From the NCBI GenBank assembly GCA_019188255.1, contig JAETXT010000001.1:6076001-6140000 (forward strand): DNA of 64,000 bases, in the 5' to 3' direction. Origin of the DNA: Verticillium longisporum (Eukaryota; Ascomycota; Sordariomycetes; Glomerellales; Plectosphaerellaceae). Positions 47,128 through 56,681 of this stretch are shown here, in pieces; positions within the stretch are counted from its first letter, which is position 1, and the number at the start of each line of letters is the position of its first letter. The notes under the pieces are model-generated. The model saw only the letters and a list, made by a program, of their open reading frames with translations. It searched no databases and was not told where the DNA came from. Both the position numbers and the translations under genes were made by a program.

Positions 47128-48189
47128 ATGCCTGGAAGCAAACCAACCGTCCTCCGACTTGGCGAGGATATCAAGTACAACCCTGACTACTACAGCGGCA
47201 CATTCACGCAACGTTTCGATGTGGTCGCAAACGAGGAGCCGGATCGAGCCTCGTTCATTGCAGCACTCAAGTCAAAGAAGTATGGTGATTTCTCCGCCAT
47301 ATTCCGCCCGCATTTTCAGTCAGGGGGCGAGATGGGACAGTGGGACGACGAGCTGATCTCGCTACTCCCGCCATCCGTACGTATCTTCGCCTCGGCTGGC
47401 GCGGGCTTCAACTGGGCTGATGTCGACGCCCTCGGCCGCGCCAAAATATGGTACGCCAACGGTGCCGGCGCAAGCGACGAGGCTGTCTCAGACACAGCCC
47501 TATTCTTCATACTCTCCGTCTTCCGTAATTTCTGGCGTTCGCAGCGCGCGGCGAGGACCTGCGACCCGGAGCAGTTCATGGCCATGCACCGCCTGGTCGG
47601 AAGCATATCCTCGAACCCTCGCGACCACGTTCTCGGCATTGTCGGTTTGGGAAATATCAGTAAGAAGGTCGCCCTTAAGGCACGGACAGCGCTGGGCATG
47701 AAGATACACTACTTTGACGTCTGCCGCTCGCCACCAGAGGTCGAGCAGGAGCTGCAGGCGACTTATCACCCTACCCTCCACGAGCTCCTTCGCGTGTCGG
47801 ATTGCGTCACACTTCACGTCCCGCTGAACGCGCATACCCGGGACCTTATTAATGGCGATGCCCTCGCGGCTATGAAGGATGGCTCGAGGCTCGTCAACAC
47901 GGCGCGGGGCGAGGTCGTACATGAGGAGGCTCTGATAGCGGCTTTGAGGAGCGGCAAGTTGTCGGCGGCGGCGCTCGACGTGCACTACCACGAGCCGCAG
48001 GTCTCTCGGGTGCTTGCCGAGATGGAGAATGTCACACTGACATGCCATAACGGCGGTGCAGCAATAACAACCCGATTGAATTTTGAGCTGGGGGCGATGA
48101 AGAATATTATTAAGGTAGTTGGCACTGACGGCGAATTCATTGGCGAACCGTTGACGCCGGTAAATAGGAAAGCTTTCGAGGCTTCTTGA
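47128..48189 (+). CDS. D-isomer-specific 2-hydroxyacid dehydrogenase (glyoxylate/hydroxypyruvate reductase type)
   Basis: A cytosolic NAD(P)H enzyme that reduces 2-oxoacids such as glyoxylate or hydroxypyruvate; yeast Gor1 is a relative. It is a single exon of 353 residues. The N-terminal half-domain includes FASAGAGFNWADVDAL and ANGAGASDEAVSD. The nucleotide-binding motif is LGIVGLGNISKKVA at about 172-185; its third position is Ser rather than Gly or Ala. The following Asp (YFDVCRSPP) is followed by Arg, which does not settle NAD versus NADP preference. The substrate-binding and catalytic residues are in place: Arg in VNTARGEVVHEEAL, Glu in DVHYHEPQVS and His in LTCHNGGA. The C-terminus ends NRKAFEAS. 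It diverges from the phosphoesterase and is followed 936 bases later by an MFS permease on the same strand. Its exact 2-oxoacid substrate is not predictable. Confidence 0.93.
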   Translation: MPGSKPTVLRLGEDIKYNPDYYSGTFTQRFDVVANEEPDRASFIAALKSKKYGDFSAIFRPHFQSGGEMGQWDDELISLLPPSVRIFASAGAGFNWADVDALGRAKIWYANGAGASDEAVSDTALFFILSVFRNFWRSQRAARTCDPEQFMAMHRLVGSISSNPRDHVLGIVGLGNISKKVALKARTALGMKIHYFDVCRSPPEVEQELQATYHPTLHELLRVSDCVTLHVPLNAHTRDLINGDALAAMKDGSRLVNTARGEVVHEEALIAALRSGKLSAAALDVHYHEPQVSRVLAEMENVTLTCHNGGAAITTRLNFELGAMKNIIKVVGTDGEFIGEPLTPVNRKAFEAS

Positions 48190-49125
48190 GGGAAACGTGT
48201 AGCAAAGCTCATACAAGTTTGCTTGTTGAATTTTGTACCATGCCCGATCAAGGCCGTATCATGCTAGAGACTTCGTCTGACAACTCTGAGAACCTCTCGT
48301 CTCAGCTTCAGCTTTTCAGCTTCATCTTGAGAGGGCTATGCTATGGTGACGCGGCACATGGCTAAGATGGTATGTAATTGCTCTAGAGAAGCCTGGCTCT
48401 GTTGCCGCCCGACATACGCGCACCATCTCAATGGGGCCGGGTTAACATGATCCGCAAATATAAAGTCTTTCGCAGATGGAAGTAAATGTACAAGCATTGT
48501 CGTTCTAGAGGCTATCACAAGGAGTGCGATCACTCATTTGTACTTGTACGCCCGTTCGGTGTGCCTTGGTATGATGGCTACGCCAACTCCAGTGTTAGAG
48601 GTTCGTGTCCAACGTTTGAAGCGACATGTGCCATCCCCGCATGGATAGGGCATAAGTATACTTAGAATAGCAATATCCTTCTTGATGTAACTGACGAGGT
48701 TAGAAATGGGACGTCGGTGTTGTCGCCGACGCGTGGATCTTCATACACCTAGGCGGTCGATTGACAACACCGGCATTGTCACTGACCAACTTTGCATGTC
48801 TCTCCGCATCTGACAAGAGCAGATCACTCATTCAAATTATGCACAGCATTCTGTGGTCGTCTAATGCACAGCGGCAACCCGTGACCGTGGTCTATACATG
48901 GAACCCTAAGGTGTGGTTCGCAGTTGCGTTGCCACGGTCTAAAGCTGATCACACCCCGGATTTACTCCGCAGTCCCTATGCCAAAACGCCCCAAGGCATC
49001 TCATCTGACCTCAGGTATATATATGATCCTATATGGTTCTCTATGAATTGGCCGAGATGGCGAGTCTTCACGAGTGTTTTGATTTTAAATTTACCATATA
49101 AAATCTACCACATAATATTGTGAAA
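48190..49125. promoter_or_regulatory. AT-rich upstream region of the MFS permease
   Basis: 936 bases, clearly more AT-rich than the rest of the window in its last 150 bases. It includes TATATATAT at 49016-49024 and AT-rich sequence right up to the ATG at 49126. No gene is supported. An AT-rich promoter with a strong TATA box suits an inducible transporter. Confidence 0.5.
49016..49024 (+). promoter_or_regulatory. Candidate TATA box of the MFS permease gene
   Basis: TATATATAT about 105 bases upstream of the ATG at 49126, on the coding strand and at the distance usual for fungal TATA elements. Confidence 0.5.
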
Positions 49126-50852
49126 ATGCGTCTGTTCAAGGCCGACTTTTTCAAGCCCAAGGCGGCAAGAACTATGCATTTCTCGCACCTGAGCAACAAC
49201 ACCAACCCGACATGGTGGAAAGATGCCGGCCTACGCAAAAACGTATATCATTGTGTTGGTCTTTACTTTTGTGTCTTCTACTTGGGTTATGATGCCTCAC
49301 TCATGAACGGACTCCAAGCCATACCAGAATGGGAGGAATACTTCAACAATCCTTCAGGAAGCGTCCTGGGCTTCATATCCGCCAGTCTCTTCCTCCCAGC
49401 CATCGTGACGCCTTTTGCGGCTTCCTGGATCAACGGGCTCTGGGGCCGCAAAGTCTGCCTCGGTGTCGGATCAGTGCTCCTGATCCTCGGCGCCTTCCTC
49501 AACGCGTTCGCCACGAACATTGGGACATTCATCGGCGGTCGTGTCATCATTGGTGCCGCTGGGCCCTTCGGCAAGATCACCGGCATCGCCATGCTGCAAG
49601 AGCTGGCGCACCCACGGCTACGTCCGTACGTTGCCACTGCGTACTACAGCAACTACTACTTTGGCCAGATAACCGCCGCATGGTTCTGTTTCGGGACCTT
49701 GTCCTGGCGGTCTACCGACTGGAGATGGCGCGCACCATGCCTTTTCCAGGCGTTCGCGCCGTTCCTGGTACTCGTCCATTTGTTCTTCATGCCGGAGAGC
49801 CCTCGGTGGCTGATTGATAACGACCGGTCGGAAGAAGCCCTGAAGATCCTCGCGCAGGGACACGCCAACGGCGACATCAACGACGAGCTGGTCAGGTACG
49901 AGTACGAGGAGATTTGCCAGGCCATCCAGTCCGAGAAGGAAAACCAGAAGAGCAGGTACTCGGACTTCCTCAAGACACCGGGGAACAGACGTCGCCTTCT
50001 CGTGCTTGTGACGATGGGCACAGGCTCCAACTGGGTCGGCAACGGCATCATCGCATACTACCTGTCTCCGGCGTTGAAGCTCGTTGGCATCAACAAGGCA
50101 GACCAGATTGCGGGGATCAACGGCGGCCTGGCTGTCTGGTCGCTGCTGTGGGCATATCTCGGAGCCCTCAATGCCGAGCGCGTCGGCCGGCGGCCGCTGT
50201 GGCTCGTGGGCACAGCTGGCATGTTGTGCACCTACATCCTGATCACGGGGCTCAGCGGGTCGTTCGATCATGGCCCGTCCCGCTCCGTGGGCATCGCCGT
50301 GGTGCCCATGATGTTCATCTACAAGACGTTTTACTGCATGAGCTGGTCGCCGTTGCCGTTTGCCTACGGTGCGGAGATTCTGCCCTACCATATGCGACTC
50401 AAGGGTCTGAGTATTGAGCTCAGCGTCCAGAGCGTGGCGCTGACATTCAACCAATGGGTCAACCCCGTGGCGTTGGAGGCCATGAAGTGGAAATAGTAAG
50501 TTGTGAGGCGGAGTGACTGTCGCAAGAGAGGCGCGGACTAACTCGAGACAGCTACATTGTGTATATTGCCTTGATCGCGATGTACCTCGTCCTCATCATC
50601 TTCTTTTTCCCGGAAACAAGGTAGGACCTGCTCTCAAGACTCGTTGGGGCACGCAAGTCTGACTGGTGACCAAATAGAAATATGACGATCGAAGCAGTCT
50701 CGATCTTGTTCGACACAGGCCGGAAAGGCGATGCGCTAGCAGCATCTCGGCAGTTTGTGCACGGCAAGGAACCGCCAGAAGAGGTATATGTCGATCACAT
50801 TGATGACGCTGGGAGACGGCCAGACGACAAGACTCAGATCAGGGTTGTTTGA
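49126..50852 (+). CDS. MFS sugar transporter (hexose/lactose-permease type)
   Basis: Plasma-membrane proton-sugar symporter family of the major facilitator superfamily. Three exons, 49126-50495, 50552-50620 and 50678-50852, join to 1614 nt and 537 residues; introns are 56 and 57 bp. The ATG at 49126 gives MRLFKADFFKPKAARTMHFS. Twelve helices are expected. The family signatures appear in order: YLGYDASLMNGLQAIPEW, the loop GRKVCLGVGSVLL, the R-G motif region GGRVIIGAAGPFGKITG, PESPRWLID after helix 6, NAERVGRRPLWLVGT and the PETRN motif across the last intron (FFFPET|R). The C-terminal tail is hydrophilic. The loop after helix 6 carries ALKILAQGHANGD, typical of lactose-permease-like and quinate-like carriers. 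It sits downstream of a hydroxyacid dehydrogenase on the same strand. The substrate is not determined; lactose, cellobiose or a sugar acid are possible. Confidence 0.93.
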
Positions 50853-51603
50853 GGAATAAGGGAGTGGCATGGAACAACTAGGGGGGGAATGACACTGTAT
50901 CGAAGTCCATCCTGCTGTCAATGACACTTGAAGAGGCGACGGGATGTGATACTTGAACTGGAGGACATGGGGAGTCTGAGGCGATAGCATTCTCCATGAT
51001 GTGGCTTTTGGAGCCATGCTTCCCAAGTCATTTATAGGTCTTGAGAGACTGTCGCCGGTGCCATGGATCTCGAAAGATTGTACTCGCCTGCCATTATCAG
51101 TAGACCAAAGTAAGGGTGGCACTCTCACGAACTGTGTGAAGCCATTCATTTTCCTGTCTCAGCTAGTCACGTATTCAATCCTGTATTCACTCCTTACGAA
51201 GGGTGTCATATTGCTCTGAAGCTTACAAGTCAACATATGACCGTGGATTGTCATTCATCAATTCAATGCTGTTTGCGGGAATGGAGTGCGAGATGGTCAT
51301 GCTTTGGAGTGTTGACTGAAGAGGTTGGTGGGAAGATGTCGCCAGGGCGCAAAAAGGTATAGTACTAAGGTGGATAAGAGTTGTTGTAACTAAGGTAGCT
51401 TAGTTTGTCACCCAACGTGCCCCTAGGGCTACGTTTTATAGTCCTTGCTGACTAACTGAATCAGAGCAGTGCCTTCATTCAGGCGCCTGGCGGGACAGTC
51501 GTTATCGATAAAGCACTTCTGCGTCCGACAGCTCTGTAGCGCAACCACCATCCAGACTTGCCGTGAGCATCATCATCGATGGCGAAACCATTGAGACGGC
51601 CAC
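50853..51603. other. Intergenic between MFS permease and GatA
   Basis: 751 bases holding the 3' flank of the permease and the promoter of GatA, both on the plus strand. An AG/TAAGG-rich stretch occurs near 51340-51420. No gene or RNA was recognised. Confidence 0.6.
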
Positions 51604-53185
51604 ATGTCTCCCCATGCCAAACTCTCGCGAATACGGCCACGGTCGGTGATCGCTCTGACCAGCCGAGCTGCAGGTCTAGCTAGAGGCGTCAGCCGGCGCC
51701 ATCACCATGACCTGAACCACTTCATTGCCCGAGGTCAGCTGCACCCCATTGCACCTCGCCGAGCTTGACTGACGACTGAAAAAAACACCAGCTGCCCAGC
51801 AATCCGAACCATTGGCACACGGCAAAGAAACGGCTACCTTCAAGTTAGCAGTCAAAGACAATATCGCGACGAAAGACCTCCCGACGACATGCGCCTCCGC
51901 CATCCTCGCCGAACATGCCAGCCCTTTCGAGGCGACCATTGTGCGCCAGCTCCGCGAGCGCGGCGCCGTGGTCGTCGGCAAAACCAACATGGATGAGTTT
52001 GGTATGGGATCCCATTCTGTCCACTCATCATTCGGTCCCGTCCGGAACCCCCTCGCTCCAACACCGACCTCTGCCGGCGGCAGTTCCGGCGGCAGCGCCG
52101 TCGCGGTCCGCGTGGGCGACGCGGCCGTCGCGATCGGCACAGATACAGGCGGCTCGATCCGCCTGCCGGCTGCGTACTGCGGCGTCGTTGGCTACAAGCC
52201 TTCGTACGGTATGCTGTCCAGGTTCGGCGTCGTCCCGTACGCAAACTCTCTCGACACGGTCGGCCTGTTGGCGCGCAGCGTGGCCGCTCTCGAGAAGCTC
52301 GTTTTCGACACGAGCCTGGATCTGGAGCATGACCCGAACGACCCGACGTCTCTCTCGAGCGAGTTTCGCCAGAGCCAGGCGCAGAAAGCCCTCGAGCAGC
52401 GGCGCCTCAAAGTCGGCCTGCCGCTCGAATACAACATTGAGGAGCTCGACCCCCAGATCCACGCCGCGTGGGTCAAGACCGCCGAGACGCTGCAGAGCCT
52501 GGGCGTCGATGTCGTGCCTGTCTCGCTGCCGTCGACGAGACACGCCCTTTCCGCGTACTACGTCATCGCCCCAGCCGAGGCGTCCTCGAACCTGGCCAAA
52601 TATGACGGTGTCCGCTACGGCAAGCGCGGCGAGGGGAGCGACGCGACGGGCGAGGTCCTCTACTCGGAGACGCGCGGCAAGGGGTTCGGGGACGAGGTCA
52701 AGAGGCGGATCCTGCTCGGATCCTACAGTCTGAGTTCGGAGGCTATGGACAACTACTTTATACAGTCGCAAAAGGTGCGCAAGCTCGTGCAGCGGGACTT
52801 TGACCGCGTGTTCCGCCTCGGAAACCCCCTCTACGACGAGCAGCAGTTCGACCTGAGCGACATGACGGGTGACGTCGAGCTGGAGAACAAGCTTGGCCCC
52901 CAGCAGGTTGACTTTCTCCTCTGTCCCACGGCGCCCTCTTTTCCCCCGAGGATCGAACATGTGGAGAAGCAGACCCCTGTTCAGTCGTACACAAACGACG
53001 TGTTCACTGTGCCGGCCAGTCTGGCTGGGCTTCCTGCCATCAGCATCCCGGTCCAGATTCAGTCGCCGTCTCCCGAGGCGGACGACAGCCGAAAGGTGGC
53101 TGGGCTGCAGATCATCGGACAGTACTGGGATGACAAACGCGTCCTGCAGGTAGCAAGGCGTCTTGCGGAGAAGCTCGCGGTGTAA
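51604..53185 (+). CDS. Mitochondrial glutamyl-tRNA(Gln) amidotransferase subunit A (GatA/HER2)
   Basis: The amidase subunit of the mitochondrial amidotransferase converts Glu-tRNA(Gln) to Gln-tRNA(Gln), using ammonia from glutamine. Two exons, 51604-51733 and 51792-53185, give 1524 nt and 507 residues. The 58-bp intron carries a CTGAC branch. Exon 1 encodes an Arg/Ser-rich mitochondrial targeting sequence (SRIRPRSVIALTSRAAG) and the conserved LNHFIARG. The amidase triad is present: Lys in FKLAVKDNIAT, the cis-Ser in PTSAGGSSGGSAVAV, and the nucleophile Ser in IGTDTGGSIRLPAAY. Further family segments are VVGYKPSYGMLSRFGVVPYA and LLCPTAPSFPP. The length equals that of fungal HER2/GatA proteins. 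The 3' end converges on Prp38 only 196 bases away. Assembly as GatFAB or GatCAB cannot be told here. Confidence 0.95.
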
Positions 53186-53381
53186 GACGCGGTGTGAGAC
53201 ATTGTGGCAAAGTTTGCCGGTTGAACTGACGATCAGCCAGGCGGGGCTGAGGCTGTAACATTATGTAGTAGACAATACCCCTGGATGCTTGGTAGTCATG
53301 GAGCTTGGGCACTTGCGTGCCCCTCGGTGATCGGTGATGTGAGAGGTGTGCATGATCCAGTGCCATTGACGTTACCGCATC

Positions 53382-54200
53382 TCAGGGTGTTCGCTCCCGA
53401 CTCCTTGATCGACTTGGCGATGGGCTCCTGTCGACGTCCATTCTGTCGCCGTTCTGTGACCTCTCGACAATCTCGCCGTCTGACTCGTCATCTGCCCTGC
53501 TACCTGGCGTCTCATCCTGCTGCTGCTGCTGCTGCTGCTGCTGTTCTTGCTGCTGTTCCTCGTCGTCGGCATCGAGGAGTTCGTCAATATCGCCCAGAGG
53601 ACTTTCCCTCTCTTCGAGCTCTCCGAGGTCGACGAGGTCTGTCCTCCTCGGCAGCTCCCTGAAACTCGTCGCGCACACCCTCGTCTTCGTCAACAGGTCG
53701 TCCACAAACTCGTCCACAAACGTCAAGCTCGTGCCCTGTCGGCCCTTCCGGCGCAGCTTCCGGCGGTCGACGAGGTACCGCTCGAGAATGGCATACACGT
53801 CCCTGGCGCGCCTCGTCATGCGAATGTAAAAGCAGGCGAGGGCGCGCAGGTACTTGAACTTGTCGCCGCCAAAGCTCAGGTACGTCTCGAGGACGTCGTC
53901 GCTGGGGGCGAGCTGCAGCAGCTTAAAGGCGAGGCAGAGGAAGGGCGTGGGCTTCTGGGCGGAGCCGTAGGTGCCGCCGATGAACTTGACGTCGTTGACG
54001 ACGCGGTCGACGATGCCGGCCTCGTTGAGGGCGAAGCACTGGTACTGGAAGTACTGCGCGTCGACGATGCGCCCGATGACGGCCTTCTCCATGATCTTGG
54101 CCGGGTTCTCGCCGTTGGGGGCCAGGGCGGCTGCCGTGCCGCGGTCGTCGAGGAAGCGCCGCTCGTTGGCGTAGATGGTCTTTGTGTCGGGTTTGCCCAT
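53382..54200 (-). CDS. PRP38: Pre-mRNA-splicing factor Prp38
   Basis: A component of the U4/U6.U5 tri-snRNP needed for spliceosome activation in the nucleus. It is a single exon of 272 residues with ATG at 54200. The Prp38 domain spans about 25-185: the conserved core starts with NPAKIMEKAVIGRIVDAQYF, then YQCFALNEAGIVDRV, FIGGTYGSAQKPTPFLCLAF, LETYLSFGGDKFKYLRALAC and FYIRMTRRARDVYAILERYL. The last 85 residues are acidic, contain a polyglutamine run coded by about nine CTG (CAG) units, and end in a short Ser-Arg repeat (SPSPSRSRSRERTP), typical of splicing factors. It is divergent from a small membrane-protein gene (389 bases between starts) and convergent with GatA (196 bases between stops). 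Upstream in-frame sequence has no better ATG. Confidence 0.94.
   Translation of the reverse strand: MGKPDTKTIYANERRFLDDRGTAAALAPNGENPAKIMEKAVIGRIVDAQYFQYQCFALNEAGIVDRVVNDVKFIGGTYGSAQKPTPFLCLAFKLLQLAPSDDVLETYLSFGGDKFKYLRALACFYIRMTRRARDVYAILERYLVDRRKLRRKGRQGTSLTFVDEFVDDLLTKTRVCATSFRELPRRTDLVDLGELEERESPLGDIDELLDADDEEQQQEQQQQQQQQQDETPGSRADDESDGEIVERSQNGDRMDVDRSPSPSRSRSRERTP
53517..53543. repeat. (CTG)9 run coding polyglutamine in Prp38
   Basis: Nine CTG units on the plus strand read CAG on the coding strand and give the glutamine run in the acidic tail of Prp38. More impure CTG/TTC units follow to about 53561. Confidence 0.9.
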
Positions 54201-54589
54201 GGTTGTGACGGGCGCGTGGCCTGCGGTCTGCTCGGGGTGATTGACTTTGCAAGATGTTGACTGCTGACGGTTGTCGTTATGGGGATGATTGGAGTGGTGG
54301 GGCTAATGGTGGTGGTGGTGAAGTTGGGTTTCGTGGTGAACTGGAAAAAGCTGGGTGACGCTCACGCTTCCCGCCCGCGCTATCGATTGTTGCCCCACCA
54401 ACAAAGTCAACAGCCGCCAGACCTGCAACCAGCCTTCGGATGACGACTTTCAATGCAGCATCTCGACTGTTGTACAGAGAATCCCAGAGCACCATTTCAT
54501 CGATATCAATTGTTTGCATCGTGTCTATCTAGAATCTTATATCATCTACGCTCTGCCGCCCGTGTGGAGGTGCCCCATCGTTCGCCGCC
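54201..54589. promoter_or_regulatory. Bidirectional promoter, Prp38 / small membrane protein
   Basis: 389 bases separate the ATG of Prp38 (-) from the ATG of the one-helix protein (+). No TATA box is obvious, as usual for housekeeping promoters. A GGTGGTGGTGG-type run lies near 54305-54320. Confidence 0.5.
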
Positions 54590-55262
54590 ATGCTCCTCTC
54601 CTCCTCCCAAGTCTCCGCCCTCATCACCACCTTCATCAGTACGTCCATCTCTCCTCATGCGTGCACATTCCAGCGACACACGCATTCTGACATTCTTCTC
54701 CCCTCCAGTCATATCCTGCACAACGGCCCTCTTCCTCAGCGGCTACGTGCTCCAGCAACGAACCGTCAGCCAGCTGCGCGCCGCCATCCGCCAACACCCT
54801 CTCAACCCCTCCCCACGCCCCAACCTCCCCGACCGCTTCCGCTCGACAACAACCGAGCTCGACGACGGCACAATCATCGTCCTCGAATCCGAAGCCCAAG
54901 CCGAGGCGAACCAGCGCGACCCCGTCATCGTCGAGGTGCGCCCCTCAAACCCAGACCCCGCAGCGGCGGCGGCACCAGCGCCGCCGCAGCAGCAGCAGCA
55001 AAAGGTCCTCGCGCCCTCGCCCCACGACGAGCTGGCCGCCGAGCTGCGCGCCGCGCGGGAGAGCCTCGAGGCGGCGCGCGACCTCAGCGAGCGCGAGCGC
55101 AACGTGAGGCTGCTGTCGGAGAAGAACCAGCTCAACCCGGACCCGTCGGCCGAGGACCAGAAGCCCATCAGCCTGGCGCAGCGGCGGCGGCTCATCAAGG
55201 AGGAGCTGTTTCGGCTCTCGCATGATGACAAGCCTGTGCACTACCAGCGGAGGCTGCACTAG
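54590..55262 (+). CDS. Small N-terminally anchored coiled-coil protein, unknown function
   Basis: Two exons, 54590-54638 and 54709-55262, give 603 nt and 200 residues across a 70-bp intron. The N-terminus LITTFIISCTTALFLSGYVL (about 11-30) is one membrane helix, split by the intron, followed by QQRTVSQLRAAIR. The middle holds TTTELDDGTIIVLES and a Pro/Ala/Gln-rich linker. A charged helix from ELAAELRAARESLEAARDLS to EKNQLNPDPS probably forms a coiled coil. The basic C-terminus ends in QRRRLIKEELFRLSHDDKP and HYQRRLH. This type of fungal protein has no characterised function that I know. It shares a promoter region with Prp38 and is convergent with NC2-beta (645 bases). Confidence 0.82.
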
Positions 55263-55906
55263 CTTGTCTGTGCTTGGGCGAATGGGCCTTGCGGCTGGGA
55301 TGGGCTGGCGGGGTGCGCCGTGTGTTGAGGAGGCGTGGAGATTTCTTAGATTTTAGTGTGTATAGGGGCATGACGGCGTTTTGCTGCAGGGATACGAGCT
55401 ACAGGGAGACGAGCTACAATGAGACAGCTACGGGGGACGAGCGATGTGGCAAGGCCAGGGTACGCCGCAGTCCTCTTGGTGGTACACTTTGTATGATGGA
55501 TATACACGCAGGCATATAGTACAGCGGTCATCTCAGGGAGACTGCCTCGTGGGAAACCCCCACCAAAATGTGAACACAAAACATGTCCGAGTTGGCTACC
55601 ACCACTCACCTCCAGACGCAGCATTCAAGTGCCCGTTGACGTCAAGTTCGATCATGATTCATCGAGAGCATCGCTTCAAATCTTCCAGAGCACGGCAACA
55701 GGATCCTCTTCAATAAGAGGCCAGGATATAAGGCCATGATATAAGGCCAGGATATAAGGCCAGGATATAAGGCCAGGATACAGCCGAGTCGCGATGCAAA
55801 TGCCAACATGAAAGATCGTGAGCCCCGCCCAGCCATGCGTAACGCCGTCCCAATCCCTGCCCTCAAACACTGCCAAACGCCAAACCATTGGAATCCGTGC
55901 GCAACC
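55263..55906. other. Convergent 3' flanks with a 13-bp tandem repeat
   Basis: 644 bases between the small membrane protein and NC2-beta. It contains five copies of a 13-bp unit at 55717-55781 and GAGACGAGCTACA-type partial repeats near 55395-55440. No gene supported. Confidence 0.6.
55717..55781. repeat. Five-copy 13-bp tandem repeat
   Basis: Unit AAGGCCAGGATAT is repeated five times, head to tail. The first copy begins with G, the second has T instead of G at one place, and the fifth ends in C. It lies about 125 bases beyond the NC2-beta stop codon. Confidence 0.95.
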
Positions 55907-56681
55907 TCAAGCGTGGCGGTTCGCCGCATCCGCAAAGGCCTCCTGCTGCATCCTCTCGAGCTCCTCCATGGAGATGGCGCTGTTGGCGAACTTGTTCGCC
56001 TTCTTCTCGCGTCCCTGGGGCGCACACAACGTTAGCTCTGCCACCACGGGCTTCAGAAAGCGGATGTAAGCATACCTTTTGCACCTCCTTGTGCTCTGCG
56101 GCGGCCTCCAGAACAGCAGGCACATAGTCGGCAAACCCGAGCTGCTCGAGCGCCTTGGTGATGTGGTCGCAGGCAATTGTCTTCTTGGCCTCCTTTTCGG
56201 AAATCTCGTTGGCCTCGGAGGAGATGAGGGTGATGAACTCGACGCAGCACTCTATGAGCAGGTCGCGCGCATCCTTGGCAAAGGCGATGCCGTCGGCCGG
56301 GGGCAAGATCTCGGTGACAATCTTCTGGACGGTGGCCTTTGGCAAGGAGAGATCGTCGTTGCCTGCGATACCTGGTCAGTCTAGTGTTTGCGAGACGTTG
56401 CCGGGTGTAGGATGGCGTGGTTGGGGTGGCTGGCCCGTGGTCAGAACAAGAGAGGAGAGGAGCATAGTGTGAAGATTCTTGCATCAAGCGTGAGCTGAAC
56501 CATGGGAGGGAGTGGCAACATCACAGCCAACTGTATTTCAGGCACACAGGTAGGTGCCTGGTTTCACCGAGAGTGTGTCCAGACAGGGAGAAGTAGCGAC
56601 AGCTACAATACCAAGAATGCACACCCGGGCTGATTGAGATGAGTGAATCAAGACCTTACCTCCGAACTCGTGGTCTGACAT
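55907..56681 (-). CDS. Negative cofactor 2 subunit beta (NC2-beta/Dr1/Ncb2)
   Basis: A histone-fold protein that dimerises with NC2-alpha and binds the TBP-DNA complex, blocking TFIIA and TFIIB; it acts in the nucleus. Three exons: 56681-56660, 56362-56076 and 56014-55907, joining to 417 nt and 138 residues. The first exon has only 22 nt and is followed by a 297-bp intron, long for this window. The product MSDHEFGGNDDLSLPKATVQ enters the fold with KIVTEILPPADGIAFAKDAR, DLLIECCVEFITLISSEANE and KEAKKTIACDHITKALEQLG, matching H2B-like Dr1 proteins. The FADYVPAVLEAAAEHKEVQK helix then leads to a Lys-rich end (GREKKANKFANSAISMEELE). The size equals that of fungal Ncb2. Identity is secure. Confidence 0.95.

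Noticed and set aside
48590..48615. A tRNA B-box-like sequence (GGTTCGTGTCC)
   Set aside because: The loop does not match the TTCRANY consensus, and no acceptor stem or A box could be paired around it. Other GGTTCGA hits (about 11395, 24110) failed the same test.
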